From contig NZ_SWBM01000005.1 in NCBI RefSeq assembly GCF_005116465.1, positions 1-64,000 on the forward strand: 64,000 nucleotides of DNA, written 5' to 3'. Source of the stretch: Robertmurraya kyonggiensis. Its GTDB lineage: Bacteria > Bacillota > Bacilli > Bacillales > Cytobacillaceae. The notes under the pieces are model-generated. The model saw only the letters and a program-made list of their open reading frames with translations. It was not told where the DNA came from and searched no databases. This document shows, piece by piece, positions 59,651-64,000 of this stretch (position 1 is its first letter; the number at the start of each line of letters is the position of its first letter). The position numbers and the translations under genes were made by a program.

Positions 59651-59670
59651 TTGTTTTGGAAACGCAATCA
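59622..59670 (+). promoter_or_regulatory. Two cre sites (CcpA)
   Basis: TGAAAACGCAAACA (59622-59635) and TGGAAACGCAATCA (59657-59670) both match TGNAARCGNWWWCA. Each lies 20 bp, centre to centre, downstream of a TreR operator, so operator and cre were duplicated together. Confidence 0.8.
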
Positions 59671-59704
59671 TATATATTAGTCATAACGTAAGGGGGAAGT
59701 ATAA

Positions 59705-61141
59705 ATGAGTAAGTACACAAACGATGCGAAACAATTGCTTGAGCATGTTGGTGGTAGTGAAAATATTTCGGTTGTTACACATTGTGCAACGAGAATGAGA
59801 TTTGTTTTAAAGGATGCAAAAAAAGCTGATGTCAAAAAGGTGGAAGAAATCGGCCTTGTGAAGGGGACATTTACACAGGCAGGACAATTTCAGGTTATTA
59901 TCGGGAATGAGGTTTCCTCTTTTTATAATGAATTTACAAAAATTGCAGGCGTGTCTGATGTTGCATCTAAGGATGATGCGAAGGAAGCAGCAAAGCAAAA
60001 CATGAACTGGCTTCAACGTATGATCGCGCATTTAGCTGATATCTTTACACCATTAATTCCTGCCTTAGTAGTAGGTGGTCTAATCTTAGGTTTCAGAAAC
60101 GTCATGGAAATCAAAATGATGAATGATGGAACGCAATCACTCATTGATGCATCCCAGTTTTGGGCTGGTGTTCATTCGTTCCTATGGCTGATTGGGGAAG
60201 CTATTTTCCACTTCTTACCGGTCGGAATTACTTGGGCCATTTCTAGAAAAATGGGTACAACTCAGATTCTTGGTATCGTCTTAGGTATTACGTTAGTTTC
60301 TCCGCAATTGCTAAATGCATATGGAGTTGCTGGTGCAACAGAAATTCCATTCTGGGATTTTGGGTTTGCTCATGTAGATATGATTGGGTATCAGGCACAG
60401 GTCATTCCAGCGATTCTAGCCGGATTTGTTCTTTCTTACCTAGAGTTAGGATTGCGTAAAGTTATTCCGAGTGTTGTTTCAATGATATTTGTTCCGTTTT
60501 TTGCAATTATTCCAGCAGTACTTATTGCACATGTTGTTTTAGGACCGATTGGTTGGACGATTGGTTCATGGATTTCTAATATTGTGTATTCTGGATTAAC
60601 TTCAGCATTTGGTTGGTTGTTTGCAGCACTGTTTGGTTTTGCTTATGCACCACTTGTTATTACAGGACTTCACCATATGACCAATGCGATTGACTTACAA
60701 TTAATGAGTGAGTTTGACGGAACGAATCTATGGCCAATGATTGCTTTATCAAATATTGCGCAAGGTTCTGCCGTAGTAGCGATGATTATTCTAAATCGTA
60801 AAGATGAAAAAGAACAGCAAGTTTCGATTCCAGCAGCGATTTCTTGTTACTTAGGGGTTACAGAGCCAGCGATGTTCGGGATTAACTTAAAATATACATT
60901 CCCATTCCTAGCGGCAATGATTGGTTCATCGATTGCAGCCATTATCTCTGTAGGTTCTGGCGTTATGGCGAACTCTATCGGTGTAGGTGGTCTTCCAGGG
61001 ATTTTATCCATTCAGGTACCACATATGCTTATGTTCACAGTTTCAATGCTTGTAGCGATTATCGTTCCAATCATTCTTACTATGGTTTTTGCAAAAACAA
61101 AAATGGGCGTAAATGCATATGAGCGCCTTGGTAAAAGATAA
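59705..61141 (+). CDS. treP: Trehalose-specific PTS permease, EIIBC
   Basis: A 478-residue PTS transporter. The N-terminal EIIB domain has the phosphorylated Cys27 in THCATRMRF; the EIIC domain (about 105-478) has the family segments GLHHMTNAIDLQL and GVTEPAMFGINLK. It imports trehalose as trehalose-6-phosphate. There is no EIIA domain, so another EIIA (glucose type) must donate phosphate. AAGGGGGA precedes the ATG. Confidence 0.95.
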   Translation: MSKYTNDAKQLLEHVGGSENISVVTHCATRMRFVLKDAKKADVKKVEEIGLVKGTFTQAGQFQVIIGNEVSSFYNEFTKIAGVSDVASKDDAKEAAKQNMNWLQRMIAHLADIFTPLIPALVVGGLILGFRNVMEIKMMNDGTQSLIDASQFWAGVHSFLWLIGEAIFHFLPVGITWAISRKMGTTQILGIVLGITLVSPQLLNAYGVAGATEIPFWDFGFAHVDMIGYQAQVIPAILAGFVLSYLELGLRKVIPSVVSMIFVPFFAIIPAVLIAHVVLGPIGWTIGSWISNIVYSGLTSAFGWLFAALFGFAYAPLVITGLHHMTNAIDLQLMSEFDGTNLWPMIALSNIAQGSAVVAMIILNRKDEKEQQVSIPAAISCYLGVTEPAMFGINLKYTFPFLAAMIGSSIAAIISVGSGVMANSIGVGGLPGILSIQVPHMLMFTVSMLVAIIVPIILTMVFAKTKMGVNAYERLGKR

Positions 61142-61167
61142 TATCCTTATATAAAATCTCTAGCTCT

Positions 61168-61212
61168 AGGCGCCATACAATATTATTGTAGAGGGCGCCT
61201 TGGGCTTTTCTC
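61168..61212 (+). terminator. Hairpin between treP and treA
   Basis: AGGCGCC (61168-61174) and GGCGCCT (61194-61200), with an inner ATACAAT/ATTGTA helix, then TTGGGCTTTTC. The weak tail suggests partial termination or transcript stabilisation within the operon. Confidence 0.6.
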
Positions 61213-61241
61213 GTAATAAAAATTAGGTAGGTGCACACATC

Positions 61242-62903
61242 ATGAATAAGCCTTGGTGGAAAAAAGCAGTAGTATATCAAATTTATCCGAAGAGCTTTAA
61301 CGATACGACCGGCAACGGTGAGGGTGATCTTCAAGGAATCATTGAAAAATTGGACTATTTAAAAGAACTTGGTGTGGATGTTCTATGGTTAACACCCATT
61401 TATGAATCTCCGCAAAAAGATAATGGCTATGACATTAGTGACTATTACAACATTTATGAGCCGTACGGTACCATGGAGGATTTCGATCAGTTATTAGAAG
61501 AAGCCCATAAACGAGGGATCAAAATCATCATGGATATCGTAATCAATCATACATCGACTGCCCATGAATGGTTCCAAAATGCCTTAACTTCAAAGGACAA
61601 TCCATATCGTGATTACTACATCTGGAAAGATGGAAAAGAAGGAGATCCACCGACGAATTGGATCTCGAAATTCGGCGGTTCAGCTTGGCAATACGATGAA
61701 GCGACGGGGCAATATTATTTACATCTATTTGATGTGACGCAAGCCGATTTAAACTGGGAAAATGAAGCTGTTCGAAAAGACCTTTATAAAATGATGGAGT
61801 ACTGGTTGAAAAAAGGGGTCGACGGATTCCGTCTGGATGTCATTAATCTGATTTCGAAGGATCAGTCTTTTCCAAATGATGATCGAGGGGATGGACGTAG
61901 ATTTTATACAGATGGACCAAGAATACATGAATATTTACATGAAATGAATCAAGCGGTCTTTTCGAAATATGACATTATGACAGTTGGCGAGATGTCATCG
62001 ACGTCAATTGACAATTGCATACAGTATACGAATCCAAAGAGTGAAGAGCTTAATATGACATTTAATTTCCACCACCTAAAGGTAGATTATCCGAATGGGG
62101 AAAAATGGACGAAAGCGGAATTTGATTTTCAAGCATTAAAGGATATCTTATCGAAGTGGCAGGTTGAGATGAATAAAGGTTCTGGCTGGAATGCTTTGTT
62201 CTGGTGTAATCATGATCAGCCACGTGTTGTTTCTCGATTTGGAAACGATAAAGAATACCATAAAGAATCTGCAAAAATGTTAGCGACAGTGATTCATATG
62301 ATGCAGGGAACTCCTTATATTTATCAAGGGGAAGAGTTTGGCATGACGAACCCGAAATTCAATGACATTGATGAATATCGAGATGTAGAGTCGTTGAACA
62401 TGTTTCAGATTATGAAGGAAGAAGGTCGTTCGGAGGAAGAGATTCTTGAGATATTGAAGCAAAAATCGAGAGACAATTCGAGAACGCCGGTTCAATGGAA
62501 TGACGAGAAGAATGCTGGTTTTACAACTGGGACACCTTGGATTCCTACTGCTTCAAACTATAAGGAAATCAATGCGGAGAAGGCACTCGAAGATAAGGAT
62601 TCCATTTTTTATCATTACCAAAAGCTGATCCAGCTTCGAAAAGAGTATGATATCATAACAGATGGGGATTACCAGTTGTTATTAGATGATCATGAGGATA
62701 TTTTTGCATATGTGCGAAGCAATTCGCATGAGAAGCTACTTGTGATTAATAACTTTTATGGAAAAGAAACGACTTTTGAATTACCTGAGTCACTGAATGG
62801 CCATTCTGTTGAAATCTTGCTGTCCAATTATCAAGATTCACCGACAGATATCGAAAAAATTCAGCTTCGCCCTTATGAGTCCATTGTGTATCTCCTAAAA
62901 TAA
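61242..62903 (+). CDS. treA: Trehalose-6-phosphate hydrolase
   Basis: A 553-residue GH13 enzyme (phospho-alpha-1,1-glucosidase). The nucleophile is Asp199 (GFRLDV), the acid/base Glu250 (TVGEMSS) and the third acid Asp325 (NHDQPR). It splits trehalose-6-phosphate from TreP into glucose and glucose-6-phosphate. Length is typical. The second gene of the operon. Confidence 0.95.
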   Translation: MNKPWWKKAVVYQIYPKSFNDTTGNGEGDLQGIIEKLDYLKELGVDVLWLTPIYESPQKDNGYDISDYYNIYEPYGTMEDFDQLLEEAHKRGIKIIMDIVINHTSTAHEWFQNALTSKDNPYRDYYIWKDGKEGDPPTNWISKFGGSAWQYDEATGQYYLHLFDVTQADLNWENEAVRKDLYKMMEYWLKKGVDGFRLDVINLISKDQSFPNDDRGDGRRFYTDGPRIHEYLHEMNQAVFSKYDIMTVGEMSSTSIDNCIQYTNPKSEELNMTFNFHHLKVDYPNGEKWTKAEFDFQALKDILSKWQVEMNKGSGWNALFWCNHDQPRVVSRFGNDKEYHKESAKMLATVIHMMQGTPYIYQGEEFGMTNPKFNDIDEYRDVESLNMFQIMKEEGRSEEEILEILKQKSRDNSRTPVQWNDEKNAGFTTGTPWIPTASNYKEINAEKALEDKDSIFYHYQKLIQLRKEYDIITDGDYQLLLDDHEDIFAYVRSNSHEKLLVINNFYGKETTFELPESLNGHSVEILLSNYQDSPTDIEKIQLRPYESIVYLLK

Positions 62904-62925
62904 TGTCAATTGGGGAAAGTCCAAA

Positions 62926-63639
62926 ATGAAAAGCAAATATTTAGCTATTTACAATGAGATTTCAAAGCAAATAAAGTCGGGAGAATTATTGCCGGATAGT
63001 CTTCTTCCATCAGAAAATGAGCTGACGGACATCTATGATACATCAAGAGAAACAATTCGAAAGGCCCTCAACCTTCTTTCGCAGGATGGTTACATTCAAA
63101 AAATTAGAGGAAAGGGTTCAGTTGTCCTGAATGTGAATAAATTTGATTTCCCTGTCTCTGGCTTGGTTAGTTTTAAGGAGATATCACAAAAATTGGACAA
63201 CCAGGTCCGGACGATTGTCAATGAGCTTTCCTTAGAAAAGCCGAGTCAATCAATGAAGAAACAAATGCAGCTATCTTCTACAGACCTTGTGTGGAAGGTT
63301 GTTAGAACGCGAGAGTTTGATGGACAAAAGGTAATTTTGGATAAGGACATCTTAGTTCAAAATCTGATTCCCGATTTAACGAAGGAAATCTGTGCAGACT
63401 CACTTTATGAATACATTGAAAATAAGCTGAATTTAACGATTGGCTTTTCAAAGAAAGAAATCGTTGTTACTGAACCAACAGAAGAGGATAGGGAACTTTT
63501 AGACCTTGAAGGCTTTAGTAATGTTGTTGTCATTAAAAGTTATGCTTTCCTCGATGATGCGACACTATTTCAATTTACCGAGTCTCGACATCGACCAGAT
63601 AAGTTTCGATTCGTCGACTTCGCGAGGAGAAATCATTAA
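62926..63639 (+). CDS. treR: GntR-family trehalose operon repressor TreR
   Basis: A 237-residue repressor. The N-terminal winged helix (ELLPDSLLPSENELTDIYDTSRETIRKALNLLSQDGYIQ region, about 17-56) and the C-terminal UTRA domain, with the ending RHRPDKFRFVDFARR, define the TreR branch. It binds the two TTGTATATACAA operators ahead of treP and responds to trehalose-6-phosphate. It is the last gene of the operon, giving autoregulation. Confidence 0.95.
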   Translation: MKSKYLAIYNEISKQIKSGELLPDSLLPSENELTDIYDTSRETIRKALNLLSQDGYIQKIRGKGSVVLNVNKFDFPVSGLVSFKEISQKLDNQVRTIVNELSLEKPSQSMKKQMQLSSTDLVWKVVRTREFDGQKVILDKDILVQNLIPDLTKEICADSLYEYIENKLNLTIGFSKKEIVVTEPTEEDRELLDLEGFSNVVVIKSYAFLDDATLFQFTESRHRPDKFRFVDFARRNH

Positions 63640-63650
63640 TACAAATACTA

Positions 63651-63684
63651 AAATAACCGGCGTTGTGATGTCGGTTATTTTTTT
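63651..63684 (+). terminator. Terminator of the trehalose operon
   Basis: AAATAACCG and CGGTTATTT pair around a 12-nt loop, followed by a T-run. The 200 nt after it hold no gene. Confidence 0.9.
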
Positions 63685-63893
63685 GTGCCGAAAAAATCAG
63701 TGGCTGTATATTCATGTGAAGTGTTGAATAATGAACAGGTTCTTGTACCCATTTCTATATAACTAAATTTTCTCCTTTTTCTTGAGTTAAAATGTTGTAA
63801 TTGTGAAATTTGAATGATAAAGTAATTTTTAAGAATAGTCAAAATATATTGATAACTAGGGGTATAAATATAAAAAGGGGTAGGTGAAATGTC

Positions 63894-64000
63894 TTGGAAA
63901 GAAGGAATCTTGTCGTTATTATGGGGTTCTTAGGTGCCTTCGTTCTACTTGTTGGCTTTGCTATTTTTCTAGGAACAGTTGGCGATAAGGAGCAAGCAGT
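63894..64000 (+). CDS. Start of a secreted or membrane protein (partial)
   Basis: TTG 63894 follows AGGTGA by 7 nt and opens a frame to the window edge. Residues about 4-25 are hydrophobic (LVVIMGFLGAFVLLVGFAIFLG) after a basic ERRN start, so this is a signal or anchor. An overlapping ATG at 63889 leads to a 13-codon frame and is less likely. The product cannot be named from 35 residues. Confidence 0.5.
   Translation, partial: MERRNLVVIMGFLGAFVLLVGFAIFLGTVGDKEQA

Overview
The window is chromosomal DNA from a low-GC, Gram-positive, endospore-forming-type bacterium of the family Bacillaceae (Bacillus in the broad sense). The evidence is the gene content and order: yvcI-rapZ-yvcK-whiA-crh with clpP facing it, sigL, the cggR-gapA-pgk-tpiA-gpmI-eno glycolytic cluster, secG, est-rnr-smpB-ssrA, a complete sigY-yxlCDEFG operon and a treP-treA-treR operon. 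Strong Shine-Dalgarno sites, TTG and GTG starts, a CtsR box, a CggR operator, cre boxes and U-rich intrinsic terminators fit the same group. The species cannot be named from this sequence.

Region by region: 1-650 holds the end of an upstream unit and four 52-bp hairpin repeats. 650-4.4 kb is the yvcI-rapZ-yvcK-whiA-crh operon. 4.4-5.4 kb holds a cluster of DnaA-box-like sites and clpP (minus strand) with a CtsR-type promoter. 5.5-8.4 kb holds tRNA-Arg(CCG), a small unknown gene, a HAD phosphatase and a membrane-anchored protein with a duplicated beta-rich domain. 8.5-17.5 kb is sigL plus a thioredoxin-fold gene, then the glycolytic genes. 17.5-18.2 kb is a gene-free block of nested repeats. 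18.2-22.5 kb holds a NERD nuclease-like gene, secG and the autoregulated sigY operon. 22.7-27.1 kb is est, rnr, smpB and tmRNA.

27.1-38.5 kb is an accessory, AT-rich region made of mostly single genes separated by hairpins: a TraX-like membrane protein, an ECF sigma/anti-sigma pair, a 300-bp block with inverted clusters of a 13-bp motif that resembles decayed transposon ends, an alpha/beta hydrolase whose terminator is split by a group II intron, small membrane proteins, three GNAT acetyltransferases, a two-domain VOC protein, and two gene remnants. A second sigma/anti-sigma pair and a D,D-carboxypeptidase follow at 38.5-41.9 kb.

42-64 kb carries transport and carbohydrate functions: a DUF3231 protein, a CcpA-controlled GH38 alpha-mannosidase, a serine-recombinase-like protein lacking key catalytic arginines, a SulP transporter with a universal stress protein, a CNT nucleoside transporter, two APC amino-acid permeases, a complete polar amino-acid ABC importer, a methyltransferase, a NUDIX protein, the trehalose operon with duplicated TreR/cre control sites, and the start of one more gene at the right edge.

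How the genes work together: CggR/GapA/Pgk/TpiA/GpmI/Eno form lower glycolysis; Crh, YvcK and RapZ tie carbon status to metabolism and the envelope; ClpP, SmpB-tmRNA and RNase R form a quality-control set; three separate sigma/anti-sigma modules point to extensive envelope-stress regulation. The most interesting unexplained structures are the strictly 20-bp-periodic TATCGG arrays downstream of eno and rnr, the inverted CATAA-N3-TGTCA clusters at 30.0-30.3 kb, and the intron that sits in the loop of a terminator.
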